Positions 35,605-47,125 of a stretch of DNA of 64,000 nt are shown here, in pieces. The DNA is from Amoebidium appalachense. Taxonomy: Eukaryota; Ichthyosporea. The stretch covers positions 2,976,001 through 3,040,000 of the forward strand of contig CAVNZM010000010.1 of assembly GCA_963693365.1 (NCBI GenBank), read 5' to 3'. Position 1 is the stretch's first letter; each line of letters opens with the position of its first letter. The notes beneath the pieces were generated by a model, which was given only the letters and a program-made list of their open reading frames with translations, searched no databases and had not been told where the DNA came from. Position numbers and translations under genes: made by a program.

Positions 35605-36272
35605 GTGGGGTGGGAGAGGAGACAACTACACGTACAGAGAGGCCAGAATGAAAATACGTATGGATATGTATGAATGATTGTACGTATGTATTTGAGAAAG
35701 TGTATGTTGTTTTAGGGAATGTGCACGATGGGGTTTGAGGTTAGGAAAGATGAGTAGTTGCTATAGACAGACAGTTAGTGCAAAGAAACTACCGACTACG
35801 TCACAGCACACACGGAACACACACTCACACACAACACGGACATGGGAGAGTCACAACCAAACCGTTATGAATGCTGTATGTCTGTGTGTGTGTGGAGGCG
35901 AGGCGGGATGGAGAGGGGGGGGGGGGGGGGGGGGGGAGGGTTGAAAGGCAAAAGTCTACAGGAGAGCAATGCGGTATGAAGGTCGGGTCGGTATGTACAT
36001 ATTGCAGGAATGACAAGCGCGAATGAGTAAATACCGACCCAAACAACATGTTGCAGCAGAGGGCAATGATGGAGATAACGGAACCATGTGCTCAGAGCAT
36101 GTGTACAAGCCAATGTGCGTTAGTGCTTGCGTAAGTTTAGTGTGTAGCTTGACGTGTGCAGAGCAAACGGATTCACACCTTTGATGCACTGCTCTGGGTT
36201 GAGGAGACCTCGTTTATTTGGCCACCCGGGGCCGTTTGTCAATAGCCGCATGTATCGGTAGACATGCCTGCC
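35605..36272. other. Intergenic, G-run at 35917-35939
   Basis: No gene is supported. Contains a G homopolymer and unique sequence. Confidence 0.5.
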
Positions 36273-36461
36273 TTAGCTGGGCCGAAAACCCACGTAGGCC
36301 CCTCCAGATGGCTCGGGGAACCACTCAGCTGCGAGACGCTCCGCACATGCGAGACGGACACGGGTACCCTTGGGCAAACTCTTGACCTCGATGCTTGCAA
36401 TGCGGTACAACCCAAAACGCCTGTTTTTAGGGACGAGACCACCAACAGGCATAGTTACCAT
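36273..36461 (-). CDS. Small basic ORF of unknown function
   Basis: 62 codons from an ATG at 36461, beginning MVTMPVGGLVPKNRRFGLYR and ending GAYVGFRPS. It starts inside the end of the upstream ORF, a compact overlapping arrangement. Composition is protein-like. The family is unrecognised. Confidence 0.35.
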   Translation of the reverse strand: MVTMPVGGLVPKNRRFGLYRIASIEVKSLPKGTRVRLACAERLAAEWFPEPSGGAYVGFRPS

Positions 36462-36618
36462 TCGGATTTATGTAGTGACGGTACTTGTTATAAAAAACTT
36501 CATCGCCTAGTGCAGCTATATCTCGCACCTCTTGAACGAGTGAGTGTTCGCACGCACAATACAGCTCGGGGGTCCCTTCACAGTCAGGGCAAACGGCGAA
36601 CTCGTCGTTTTCACTCAT
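36427..36618 (-). CDS. Small Cys-rich ORF of unknown function
   Basis: 63 codons from an ATG at 36618. It begins MSENDEFAVCPDCEG and has a CPDC...CAC cysteine pattern that could bind zinc. It overlaps the next ORF (36273-36461) by 35 bases in another frame. Unlike most frames here it is not built from a repeat and has balanced composition. It may be a tiny gene, or one half of a protein of about 115 residues split by a frameshift. I do not recognise it. Confidence 0.35.
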   Translation of the reverse strand: MSENDEFAVCPDCEGTPELYCACEHSLVQEVRDIAALGDEVFYNKYRHYINPNGNYACWWSRP

Positions 36619-37419
36619 ATTTACTTAGTGTGTGCGCGTTTGAACAACAAAGGAAGTAAGCTTTTCTGGGCGTGTCACGCCTTTTGTACCCTCACGTCAG
36701 GAACTTCGAGGAGGGTAACAAAATCAAGGCGAACAATGTTCCCTCTGGCGTTCACTATGACAAGAGCCCCAGGCAGTTGAGACGTGCCCAGTAGCGTTGA
36801 TATAATACACATATGTATAAGCCATAAAAATAAGTAAACTCTTTAATAGTAAGGTAAAGACTCAATATTCATGCATATCATATATGAAGGCCGTATGAAT
36901 TCGTACTTCTTCCTTTGCACCGCCGAGGCTGGAGGGTGTTCCCTACCTAGCTCTAACTACAGCCTTGCCTACCAAGTAGCCTGGAAACCACTTAGCGCAT
37001 GACAACGATCCAATGGCAGATAGCCCTTTTATGGTCCCTAGTGCACTAATTGAACAAATAGCATATAGCTAATATATTTGCCATGAAAAGCCTTACTATA
37101 CTCTAAAACTGGATAAATATCTACATATAACCACGCTTTTACCGACAGGTACTACACGACAGCGCCTTGGTTTTGTATAACTCACAGGTACACGAAAGAT
37201 TGCATCTATGTAAAGCCCAATCAAATCTTCCTGTTGATCCAGCATTTCGGCGCCAAAAAACCTTATTGCGCGATCTGATTGGCTTTGCGAGGTCGACTGG
37301 CGGGAAAGCGAATGCGTGTACAGCCAATCACACGAGACTGGCGTGCACTGAATTTTGGGTGGTCGCAGAGTAGGGCAAACACACGCCGTACGGGCTGGAA
37401 AGAGGCCTCTGCGAACCAG

Positions 37420-37761
37420 ATGCAGACCGTAAACCTATCCAAAACCCAGGAAAGTGGGGTTGGAAATTCACCACTTAATATCCCCCTCCGGCGGTCGTTC
37501 CCCGTTTCCCTTCCCGACGCCCCCTTTGATACCCTTACTATACAGCACCCACCGTCTATTAGGAAGCAAGCCCTGGGAATTTTGCTGAAGGAAAATGACA
37601 TTCGTACGCCTTTAGTATATATTAGAATAAGAATTACCAAGGCTGTAGGTGCTCCTTACGATTTTTTTTTCGAGGTGGATCTGGTTCCTAGAAAACCAGC
37701 TGTGGTCATTACGCTATACACGCCGGCCGCGATCTATTGGTTGAGGCGATCATCTCTCTAA
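37420..37761 (+). CDS. Unrecognised ORF (113 residues)
   Basis: Begins MQTVNLSKTQESGVG and contains hydrophobic, beta-like segments (TPLVYIRIRITKAVG, PAVVITLYTPAAIYWL). It is not low-complexity. It is followed after about 38 bases by another open frame that has no early ATG, so the two may be pieces of one decayed gene. Confidence 0.35.
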   Translation: MQTVNLSKTQESGVGNSPLNIPLRRSFPVSLPDAPFDTLTIQHPPSIRKQALGILLKENDIRTPLVYIRIRITKAVGAPYDFFFEVDLVPRKPAVVITLYTPAAIYWLRRSSL

Positions 37762-37799
37762 GTGCGGCTCACTAATAGCCGGTCCAAATCGTCGCTTGA

Positions 37800-38049
37800 T
37801 TGGATAAAAGTCACGCTCCTATTTTATTAATAAATCTGGAGATATATGACCCGAAAACCCACCCAGTAGATCCCCTTAATGTCCATAAAGTTTACAACCA
37901 ACAATGGAACGCTCATTTAATGAACAAAATCGGCAAGAACTTTAAAACCGATTCCGGTGATGATTGGCCATTAGCCTCATTTTTTACCAAAAAGCATTTA
38001 CCAATCGTTAGAGGAGCCAGTGCAGAGGGGACACATTACCGGCTGGCTA
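37800..38049 (+). pseudogene. Open frame without start, cut by MITE
   Basis: An open frame from 37800 with protein-like content (PILLINLEIYDPKTHPVDPL, VYNQQWNAHLMNKIGKN). It has no good ATG before 37921 and is interrupted at 38050 by a MITE whose sequence supplies the rest of the frame. It may be the continuation of the 37420-37761 ORF. Origin unknown. Confidence 0.35.
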
Positions 38050-38282
38050 GTGGGGGAGGCACACACTTAGGGGAGGGACACCTACTCTGCGTTGATTGGC
38101 CAGGGAAGTATGTGGGATACTATAGTCGGGGCGAAAGATGCCCCTGCACTCCTCTGCACCTCTCTCCGCCATCCAATCACCCGCGTGCATATTCCTGCTC
38201 TTTCGCCCCGACTATCCCACATACTTCCCTGGCCAATCAACGCACAGTGGGTGTCCCTCCCCTACGTGTGTGCCTCCCCCAC
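38050..38282. mobile_element. Palindromic MITE (233 bp) with TA duplication
   Basis: The two arms (38050-38135 and 38199-38282) are near-perfect inverted repeats of about 84 bp, starting GTGGGGGAGGCACACAC and ending CTCCCCCAC, around a loop of about 60 bases. TA flanks both ends (38048-38049, 38283-38284). The arms include ttgattggccagggaagtat. Foldback form and TA target fit a Tc1/mariner-class MITE. Confidence 0.85.
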
Positions 38283-38284
38283 TA

Positions 38285-38836
38285 CTGTGCAGTACAGCGG
38301 CCAACGCAGTTTGTTGCCGGTTTTCACTTTTTTACGGCTGAAAACCGGCAAAAGCGCGTCCTTCCTGTGTCGCATAAAGACAAATAACCATAGGTCAAAT
38401 TTTGCACATAAGCTTGTAAGCCAATGGCCTTGGGGTTTACCAAGTTTCAACTCGATCTGACATTGGGTTGTCACGCTACAGTGTCACCAATTTTCGGGTC
38501 GCACCTCAAACCAAGAAAAGGTACCATCGCTTTTGTGAGTTTTGCCAAAAACCCCAATGTCAGAATTGATTGAAAATTTACAGAATAGGAGTTTACATAT
38601 ATATTTAGTACGTAGCAAATTTTGGTGGAAAACTGTTAGAGACTTCTCTCTCCACAATTTCTCAAATTATATGCAAAATGTTCGGGTCGGGGACTTTTGG
38701 CCCGATTTGCCGGCCCGGCCGGGCGGGCCATCATAGCGAACCGGCCGACGTGAGTACAATCTTTATCCTCTCTTAATCCCGTATGGCCATGCAACATTTG
38801 CGAAACGAACTGATTGCGTTAGGATGTCGTCAGGAT
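38285..38836. other. Spacer between MITE and LINE
   Basis: No gene is supported. A GC-palindromic patch (gccggcccggccgggcgggcc) at about 38709-38729 resembles the interior of the hAT-like MITE at 13236. Confidence 0.45.
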
Positions 38837-39009
38837 TTTTTTTTTTTTTTTTTTAACACACTTTTTATTGCGTGGACACTGCCGGAGGCCCAGCCACATT
38901 CGACGGCCTACTGCGTTTTCCAGCACAGCCAATCAAATGCAGCCAGTGACATATGTACATGCTAGGCAACAATGAGCGCCATCGTAGTATCTGACACCCC
39001 TATTACATA

Positions 39010-42000
39010 TTATGGGTAAGCAGATGCTAGCATCGATGGTAGCTCCGAAAGAAAGTTAAGGCACCGGATCACAATATCATACTGTGCAGCATTAATAAGG
39101 TGATCTAGGATAGTCATCTTAAAACGGATATATTGAGGAAGAGAGGAAGAAAAGAGAATAAAACCGCCAATAACCTCCGGTTCTAATACATTAGCTAACA
39201 GGTTGCATTTATTGCAAGATATGCAGCCGCGAGTAAACCGCCCCCCACACATATTACACATACGAGCACTGGCAGGAGACACCAGAAACCGATTACACCG
39301 CCAAGCCATAATCATCTTTGCGTTTTTACACCACACCACATTACGAATAAACGAATCTATGTATGAACGAGACTCTCTAACCGTATCCGCCATATAGGCT
39401 ACTAGTAGTTGGTGTTTTTGCGGTCCTAACACCGGAAGGGACTCAACACGTAGAGTAAAAAGATATCTATCAGCCATAGACTTGAAACTATTCATATTCA
39501 CACTATGATCTAGCCGTACCTCCGGGGGGGTCGCCAGCCATTCCACATAGCGCTCGGCAATGGGCAGAGACGATGGGGAAGGGAAGAGGTAGAGGGGCGA
39601 ATCCGGCGGGGATGCGTGTAGCCGGAAGAGCGGGTGGTCCGGGGCACAAGCGGACAGGCGGGTGATGTGCTCGTGAAATTTAAGGGCTAATTCGTGTACG
39701 TGTTGTGATGGTGGTGTGAGTGCGTAGAGAGAATCAAAAAGGCGTCTAGGGATAGGTGTGGAAAGACCAGTGAGAAACATACAACAAGTTGTGTAATGGA
39801 AATCATCTATTGATTTGAGGACATTAGTAACAGTATCAGGGGGTGCCATAGCTAGTAAGGGCAACCCGTATTCCGACAAAGGGCGAATATATGTGCGAAA
39901 TATACTAAGACGATTGTATAGGTGGACAGTATGAGAAAGAGTAGCAAGATACACATCCCGAAATAACCGAAGACACCTGCCTGCACTCTCCACCCGACGG
40001 TCGATCATCCGTTTGAAACATATGCCCCATTCGTCCACCGGAATCCCCAAATACTTGTATTCGATTGGGCGAGGGAGGGGACTGCCGAAAATACAAATGT
40101 CGTCCCATGCCGGTATCGATTTTGATAAAAGGGCACACTTTTTGACATTAATCTGCATATCGTTGCGCTGGCACCAATGTTCAACCACACGAATGTATTG
40201 CCGTAGTTCGAGAGGATCGGATGACATAAGCACAATATCGTCGGCAAAAAAGAGGGCGGGGGGAGCCTGGGATGGCAACCCCCGTCAATTTGTGCCACAG
40301 AAAGAGTGTCGGCTAAATCATCAATATACAGGTTGAAAAGAAGAGGACTTAGCAGGGACCCTTGAAGTACCCCGCGCGTGCGGGTAAACCCTGGGGATAG
40401 CCGCCCATTAACCACCGCTCGTCCGCGTGTAAACGTAAACATAGCTTCCAGTAGCCGACCCATTTGGAATGGGACACCGCGAGTGGCCAACTTGGCCCAC
40501 AGGCGAGGGAGGTCGACCGTGTCGTACGCGTTCTTAAAATCGATAAATACGAGGTGCTCGGTATCACTTTGAGTTGCATTATGTAGAGTGAGGATTTGTG
40601 CGTAACATGAGTGTCGATGCCGAAACGCCGCCTGAAGAGGGCTCAGCTGGGAAGCCTGCTTAAGGGTGGGGTTACGGGAAAAGGCCTGTAAAAGGCCACT
40701 TTCGAATAATCGGCGAAAAACGGACGTAATGGTGATAGGGCAAAATTCGTGGATGGGACCCTGTGCAACCGTTTTCTTGATGGGAAACCGTGACACTAAG
40801 GTGGCTAGCCACTCCGAGGGCACTTTACCGACATCAGAATACCAGCTAAACAACTCGCTAAGAATACATGTAAGTGGTGGCGGCGGGCCACGCTTTTCGT
40901 CTTTCTCGGGTCGGGGTGGGATGAGTACCTTAAGTAGTGCCATAGGGATGCCGTCCGGCCCGCACGCTTTGCGGGACGGGTAACGGGAGACTAACTGCCA
41001 TACCGCATCTGGGGTAAAAAGTTCCCTCAATTCAGCCCCAAACTCAGCCGGCCCCGCTGGCCACGCCGTGTGTGGTGGTGGTGGTGTGACGAAGGGTGGA
41101 ACAAAAACAGGAGGGGGCGCCTGCCCCAGGTCCGTGGCCGTACATGTCGGGTTATGTTTAAACAGGGTGCCGTAAAAGGAATCGGTTGCAGATTCCGGGT
41201 CGGATGACGGGTCGGCCGTTATTCGAATCGAATGATCGCCACGATCAATCTTCCGAATATTACCTAATAGCATGTGATACGGTAGAGGCTTACGTAAGGC
41301 AGCCTCCGCTCGAGGGCCGCGAGTGTGTGTAGTTCGTGCTTGCGGGTAAACTTGGGCACCTAAACAGGCATATTCACCTATGTCCCACAAGGTTTCTCGT
41401 ACTGTAGACCAGACGCTATCGATGAGGGTCTGGTCGGTGCGTAGTGGGGTTTGGCGTCCATCACGCACAAGCGATAATAGACTAGGTTGCACCGTCTGGA
41501 AAAAGAAGCGAGTGTCTGCTTGGCCGCGCTGGCTTTTAAGTTCGCGTACGTTAAGTCTGTAAGTGTGTTGTGGTGACGGTGTAGAAAGGCTAAGTGTAGT
41601 GCGAAAGACTATAGGTAGGTGGTCTGACGGTGGGGGGTGTAGGTTGTGGTGTATGTGTAAGGTGCAAGGACCAGAGGCTGCCCCCCAGTCCGTGCGGTGT
41701 TCTTGTACTACAGATCATGGAAGAGTAAGGCGTAAGGCTGTAACAAAAGTGTGAAAGGTTGGCGTGCGTGGGTGGTTGGGTTTAAGTAGGGCCTGTGGGT
41801 GGCCGTGTAGGGGGTGTGGGGTGGTAATTAGCGGGCTATTAAAGTCTCCTAACACTAGTGTGGGGTTATGTGGGGCGATGGTGTTAAGTTCGTGTTTAAG
41901 TGCTAGCAGTGGAAGGCTAGGTGGAAAATAAACAAAAGTGCATATATGGCCACAAACTGATGGTGAGTGTGTGTATTGTACGTGCTATAACTGAACAGTG

Positions 42001-42231
42001 GTTAACAAAGTGGGAGGCGGCGATGAACACTATGCCGGAGTGAGGCTTGTGGCCCACAGGCTGAGTAGTAGACTCGCCCACGAGCCGTCCAGACCGACGA
42101 AGTGTGGCGTGGTCTCGCCACCACGTTTCTGCGACAACAATAAACGGGAACTCCTGTTGGGATAACGAAAGAAGAAACTGTGCTTTACTTTTATTTAGAC
42201 TACGAGCATTCCAGAAAAGAAAGGAGAGCAT
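39010..42231 (-). pseudogene. LINE ORF2: AP endonuclease plus reverse transcriptase, frameshifted
   Basis: The ATG at 42231 overlaps the end of ORF1 by 32 bases. The endonuclease motifs appear in order: WNARSLNKSK, VVAETWW, VLGDFNSP and SDHLPIV. They lie in different frames, with breaks at about 41930-41990 and about 41700-41730. The RT follows: FPIKKTV, FIDFKNAYDTVD, GVLQGSLLSPLLFN, then a frame change at about 40275 and FADDIVLMSS (catalytic DD). The C terminus has a CNMCGGRF...CISCNKC cysteine motif and ends at 39010. All domains of an APE-type LINE are present, but at least three frame changes make this copy non-functional unless they are sequence errors. Confidence 0.85.
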
Positions 42232-43077
42232 GCTTACTGCCGTGGGAGTTGGCTGGTGCGGCGGTGGGGTCGTATGGCTTGCTGAAGACCTGCACGTGCT
42301 GAGCCTCCCAGTAGGCACGCACCTCAGCTGCTGTTTTGGCCCGGCTGTCGTGTGCCGGGTAAAGTGTGGCTGCCTTGACAGCCCATGCGTGGGCGTTGGC
42401 CATTCTTGCAAGCACCCGGCGTTGCCAAGAGGCCCGGGCAGCGGCCTCTGCATCAGCACGGTTAAGTGTGGTGTTGTAGGGAGCCGTAGGATCGAAGTCT
42501 GCGAGAAAGGTGGCGTCGGTAGCACGTTGGATGATGTTTATGAGGGTATCACGGTAGCCGGCACGCACAATGAACACTGTGTAGCGACGGCCAATGAAGA
42601 GCATGTCGGGAATCATTCGGTTGAGGACACCGAGGGTGTAAAGACGGTCACGCATGGTGCTGATGTTGGCCGGCACCATGGTGAAGGCTGCAGTGGTCAA
42701 CTCGGACTCGTCGGTACCCTGAGGGGCAGGGTCAGACGCCACCCGAGGGCGGCGGGTTGGGTGCAGTGCTGACGCTGCGGCAAGGGCTGCCAAAGCCTGG
42801 GTAGCCCCGTGGGTCTGGGCCACCGACTCGGCATACGTTTTGACTTTCTCAGACACGTACACGGTCTTCAAGCGTCCACCGTAGTGCGGTACACCTTAGG
42901 ATTCGTTGTGGGTATGAACTTGGGAGACCCCGGGGGGGTGGGTAACCCATCGGGGGCTGCCTGTGCTGCAGGGGCCGGGCCCGCGTGGGCATGGCCGGTG
43001 GGGGTTGCCCGGTCAGCTTCCAGCTGCCGTAAGCGCGTCTCCATTTGCTGAACAAGGAGGTCTGTGTGGTCCTGTTT
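42200..43077 (-). pseudogene. LINE ORF1, 3' part
   Basis: Codes for a coiled-coil (LLVQQMETRLRQLEADR), a Pro/Ala linker and then, after a one-base frame change at about 42868, an Ala-rich globular part with MVPANISTMRDRLYTLGV and a likely nucleic-acid-binding role, ending at the TAG at 42200. The reading frame joins that of 54627-54935 when the Copia insertion and one target-duplication copy are removed. Confidence 0.75.
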
Positions 43078-43648
43078 TGTTGTTTTGTACGGGTCTAAGG
43101 GAGCAGAGTGCACAGAGGTGTCATGTAAAACACGACTAACACATTAATGAGAGGGCAATCGGAGTTGTTCACGAGACATTGAAAGATTCAAACAACAACT
43201 AATTCTTTATTGTGCTCTCGGTTCCTTTTGTACTTGCGACTTATCACCTTATCACAACTAAAGAGGGAGAACCAATCGGTTCTATCAAAACCACATTCTG
43301 ACAGAGCATACGCATTCCAACTTCCGATTAAACTAAAGTTTAGAAACTCTTACTTAAATAAATTAAGTAATTATACATCTAGTCACTATTAACTCACATA
43401 TATATTTATGTTCGTCTCTATAAAGAAACTTACTTAAATACATATATTTCCTAATAGTCGACACTCTCAAAGTGAAGACACTTTGCAATAAACCGAATTC
43501 CATATATATCTATTGTCCAATCACAACACACATATATTAACAGACAGGAATGCACAACACAATCTACAGATGTACTCGCTCGCGACTATTGGCGAGCCAT
43601 CCTTTTGAGAACAAAACTAAGCCATTTTGAAATAAAGGAAAGACAACG
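43078..43648 (-). repeat. 3' LTR of Copia A, distal segment
   Basis: Matches 53713-54287 almost base for base; a 9-base segment near tctatcagaagatag is missing here. It ends abruptly at acaacg, where the truncated nested element begins. Confidence 0.9.
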
Positions 43649-44544
43649 GAGAACCGGAGGTAGATGCACGGGTCGGTCTTAGTACGGGTCAGGCCATGGG
43701 CAAGAAGAATGCCGTCGAGGAAGTCGTACCAAGCCTTGGAGGCTTGCTTGAGGCCGTACAGGGCTTTCTTGAGTCTCCAGACCTTGCCAAGTGTGGCCAT
43801 GGTGATGAATCCCGGGGGTTGTTTCATGTAGATGGTCTCGGTGAGTGGGCTGTTGAGAAAGGCCGTAGACACGTCGAGTTGATGGATGTCATGGCCTTCA
43901 ACAACGGCCAGAGCTAGGATAGCACGGAGAGCAGCCGGACGGATGACAGGGCTCTCGATCAACTCATAGTCAACACCGTATTGCTGACTGAAGCCTTGAG
44001 CAACACCACGGGCCTTGATCTTGGTGTCACCAGCCGAGTTGAGAGTTTTCTCGGAGACAATCCACTTGAAGCCGACGATGTTAGCACCAGGGGGAGGGTC
44101 AACAAGTTCAAAGATGTCTTTGTCGACGAAGGCTTGATACTCAGCAGTGAGGGCTGACTTGACCTGGTCACCATTGGGTCCGGAACACAGTTGACGGACA
44201 AGTTTGGGTAGTTGGTCGATGTTGATGGGGGGACCGGGGGGATTGGCAGGGTGGTGGTGGCTTGAAGTCCAACCTTGCCCTGTAGACGAGCAGAACGACG
44301 GGGTGCAGGAACCGGGGGAGGTGGAGACGGGGGGGGGGGGAACTTGGAAGTTCGGAATGGCAGGGGGGGCAACCTCCGGGCTGGACGGGGCCGAGTGGAA
44401 GTTGTCGGGGGAGCCGGGTCGGATGGGTGTGACGTTGCCAGGGGCAGGATGAGGGTCGGCAGGCTGGACGGGCACGGGGGCAGGGGGGCCGGTGGGGGGG
44501 GGTGTCGGGGGAACGACGATGGCAGGAGGGGGGCCAGAGTACAC
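43649..44544 (-). pseudogene. Copia B reverse transcriptase, truncated
   Basis: A Pro-rich linker leads into the RT: FKWIVSEKTLNSAGDTK, HQLDVSTAFLNSPL, YGLKQASKAWYDF, ending at TDPCIYL. The YVDD catalytic box and everything after it are absent. The frame runs on into Copia A LTR sequence to 43564, which is not part of the protein. It is out of frame with the integrase segment upstream (switch at about 44560). Confidence 0.88.
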
Positions 44545-44566
44545 CAGACAAACATCATCTTCAGTG

Positions 44567-46042
44567 TCAACTTTGGGTGGTGGGGTAGTCGAGGTAGCAG
44601 TGGTGTCGGGGGGTCGGAAGTGTTGATGGAATGTCGGACGGGAGATAAGCTGATTCGTCGAAAATCACGTCACGGAAGAGGCCGACACGATGGGTGGTGG
44701 GGTTGAAGATCCGGTGGCAGTGTGATTGAAGATCATAGCCGATATACATGCCGAGTTTGACGGTGGGGGCCAGCTTGTTCCGTTTAGAGGCTGGCACATG
44801 AGTGTAGGCAGGGCAACCGAACACTTTGAGCTCGGAGATGTCGGGCTTGACACCGTAGAAAACCTCGAATGGTGTACGACCATTGGCAGTCGTGGACGGG
44901 GTGACGTTGATGATGTAGGCGGCATGTTGGAGGGCCTCAGCCCACAGTTTGGGGGACAGAGACTGATCTTGGACTTGATGGAGGAGGCAACGAACAATCT
45001 CTTGGAGGAACCGCATACGACGTTCAACATAGCCGTTCAGTTGAGGGCAGTCCACCGGAGCATAGCTGGCCTTGATGCCCTGGGAGAGGCAAAAAGCACG
45101 GGTAGCCTTGGAGGTGAACTCAGAGCCGGAGTCGAAGTGGTAGACACCAACTTTGGAGGGGGCATGGGTAGCAACGAGGTTGGTGTGAGCTGTGAGAATG
45201 TCCAGGGTGGTTGTACGGTCGGGCATCGGGTAGATCTTGACGAGGCCAGAGGCACGGCAGACAGTGACGAGAGCAACCTGGGAACCTCCGTACGATGTTG
45301 TGGTAGGCTCAAAAAAATCCCAATGCCATTCATGACCGGGGATGTTGGAGTGAGGACGGTCACCCTTGAACGGAGCCTTGGTGGTTTTACCCATAATGCA
45401 GCCATGACAATCAGGAACATCACAGTCGAGGACAGACGAGGGGAGACCAATAACAAGGTCGTGTTTCACCATGTCCTTGATGCTGGTCATAGCACGGTGC
45501 CCCAGACGATGGTGCCAGATGGATGGGTTAACACTGGTGGTGGCAGCCAGAGCCACAGGACGAGTGGGTGGTTGAATGGTGTAGTCCTTGAAGTAATACA
45601 GACCGTTGTGTAGACGGAGGTTGACGAGATGACGGCCGGTAAGTCGGTCGAAGAGGAATGACGGAGTGGAGGCATCATTCAAATCACCCTTGATGTATTC
45701 GGCAGCAGCTTGGGATGTTGAAATGAGGAAGGCTTGGCCAGACGGGGTGTAGTAGGCTTCAATGGTAAGGGTGGCAGTGCCATGGTCGGTGGTGGTGTTG
45801 ATGACGATATGGCCGGTGTGGGTGGCCAAGACGGGGGTGCCATTGAAGGCAGCAACGGGAGTCGGTGTCGGAAGGGGAGTGAGGTCATGGAAGAACTCAC
45901 GGGTGGGGCAGACAGTCATGTTGCACCCGGAATCCCAGGCAGGGTCGGAGGACACGGGGACGGAGCTAGCATTGTATGCCGAGAAAGCAAAGGAGACAGA
46001 TTTCTCATTGCCTTGACGGGAACGGTTGTGTCTGGACATCAC
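44567..46042 (-). pseudogene. Copia B protease and integrase
   Basis: The aspartic protease motif WDSGCN is followed by the pre-integrase zinc module (WHHRLGHRAM...CHGCIMGKT). The integrase core acidic residues lie in WHWDFFEP, HFDSGSEF and NGYVERRM. A target-site/chaperone-like region ends GMYIGYD. The frame starts +1/-1 relative to gag, with the switch at about 46005-46045; in Copia A the same region is a single frame, so this is a mutation or error rather than programmed frameshifting. Confidence 0.88.
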
Positions 46043-47063
46043 GGCATTTCGGCTCGGGGCAATCGATGATCGTGTGATCAGGCTCGTGGCAGTAGGAGCA
46101 TGCTTTCACGGACGGGTTGTTAGAACGAGCCGGGGAATCAGAACGACGGGAACCCGAGAAACGGGAACGACTGGGGGAACGAGACGTGGACCGGAAGGCA
46201 GGCCGGTGGGGGGAACGGGATCGGGTGTGCTGACGGGAGAGACGAGTTCGGAGGTCCGTGCCAGGGGTACGGTCAAGTCGGTTGCGTAAGTCACGGCGAG
46301 GAAAATCACGGGGGGGAGCACTGGCATTTAATGCCATGCTGGACTTGGAGGCACGGTGGGCACGGTTGCTCCGGAGTTGCATCTTGAGGTCTTGACGTAA
46401 CTCGATGCCCTTGACGTGGTTGTGGAGGGACTCGAAGTCGGGGAATAGCTTATCACCGAAGTGATAGTCTTCGATAAGACGGTTGAACTCAGGGGTGAGG
46501 TCGTCTCTGGTGGTGAGTTCATTGAAGAACTTCTCAGCTAGACGAGTGAAGTGAATGGACTCATCTTGGAGGGACTGGAGCTGGTTCACGATGGTCTGCA
46601 GACGACTCAGGTAGGTGGTGAATGATTCACCGGGCTGAAGGGCACAGGCATCCCACTGACGGTGAAGGATGCGGATCTGATCGGGTTTGCCTTGGAGGTA
46701 GTGTTGACGGAATTTCCACATGGCCCGTTCAGGGTCCATGCCAATACGGTACTGGGCAACGGTGGTGAGCACGGAAGGGTCGATGTTCTGAATCATATGG
46801 AGCAGGAGGCAATTGCGGGCCTCCTTGAGCTCCGCGGTAGTGCCGTAGCCGTAGAAGGGGGGTTCACCGTCAACCGCGACGGTGGTAGGGGGGACGTAGT
46901 TGTCAGCAAGTACAACATCCACGAGTCGGACACCTTTAGTGCCGGTCATCATGCCGAGAAAAATGATTTCCCATTGAAAATAGGTGGTTTTGCTATCGGG
47001 ACCAGTCTTCCCTTCACCTTTCCACATGGTTATTTTGTTTACACCAGTTTTGTTTGGATCCAT
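46005..47063 (-). CDS. Copia B gag
   Basis: About 350 residues from an ATG at 47063 (MDPNKTGVNKITMWKGEGK). A capsid-like helical region is followed by an Arg/Ser-rich stretch and a CX2CX4HX4C zinc knuckle (CSYCHEPDHTIIDC). Upstream codons belong to the leader. Packages the element RNA; cytoplasmic particle protein. Confidence 0.85.
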   Translation of the reverse strand: MDPNKTGVNKITMWKGEGKTGPDSKTTYFQWEIIFLGMMTGTKGVRLVDVVLADNYVPPTTVAVDGEPPFYGYGTTAELKEARNCLLLHMIQNIDPSVLTTVAQYRIGMDPERAMWKFRQHYLQGKPDQIRILHRQWDACALQPGESFTTYLSRLQTIVNQLQSLQDESIHFTRLAEKFFNELTTRDDLTPEFNRLIEDYHFGDKLFPDFESLHNHVKGIELRQDLKMQLRSNRAHRASKSSMALNASAPPRDFPRRDLRNRLDRTPGTDLRTRLSRQHTRSRSPHRPAFRSTSRSPSRSRFSGSRRSDSPARSNNPSVKACSYCHEPDHTIIDCPEPKCRDVQTQPFPSRQ

Positions 47064-47125
47064 GATTGAAAAACGATCGCTAGTTCTAGATGTGTGTAAG
47101 GAGCGTGCAAAAGGGCTGCATAACC

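Larger units (their letters stand above)
38837..43077 (-). mobile_element. LINE (non-LTR retrotransposon), 3' part
   Basis: This minus-strand element has its poly(A) tail as a T-run at 38837-38855, a 3' UTR to 39009, then ORF2 (endonuclease-RT) and most of ORF1. It is interrupted at 43077 by a Copia insertion and continues at 54622 after the 5-bp duplication tgttt, so the full LINE spans to about 55.9 kb. Confidence 0.88.

Noticed and set aside
42104-42772. Plus-strand ORF of 222 codons
   Set aside because: Antisense shadow of LINE ORF1; composition and motifs lie on the minus strand.
44726-45613. Plus-strand ORF of 295 codons
   Set aside because: Antisense shadow of the Copia B integrase.
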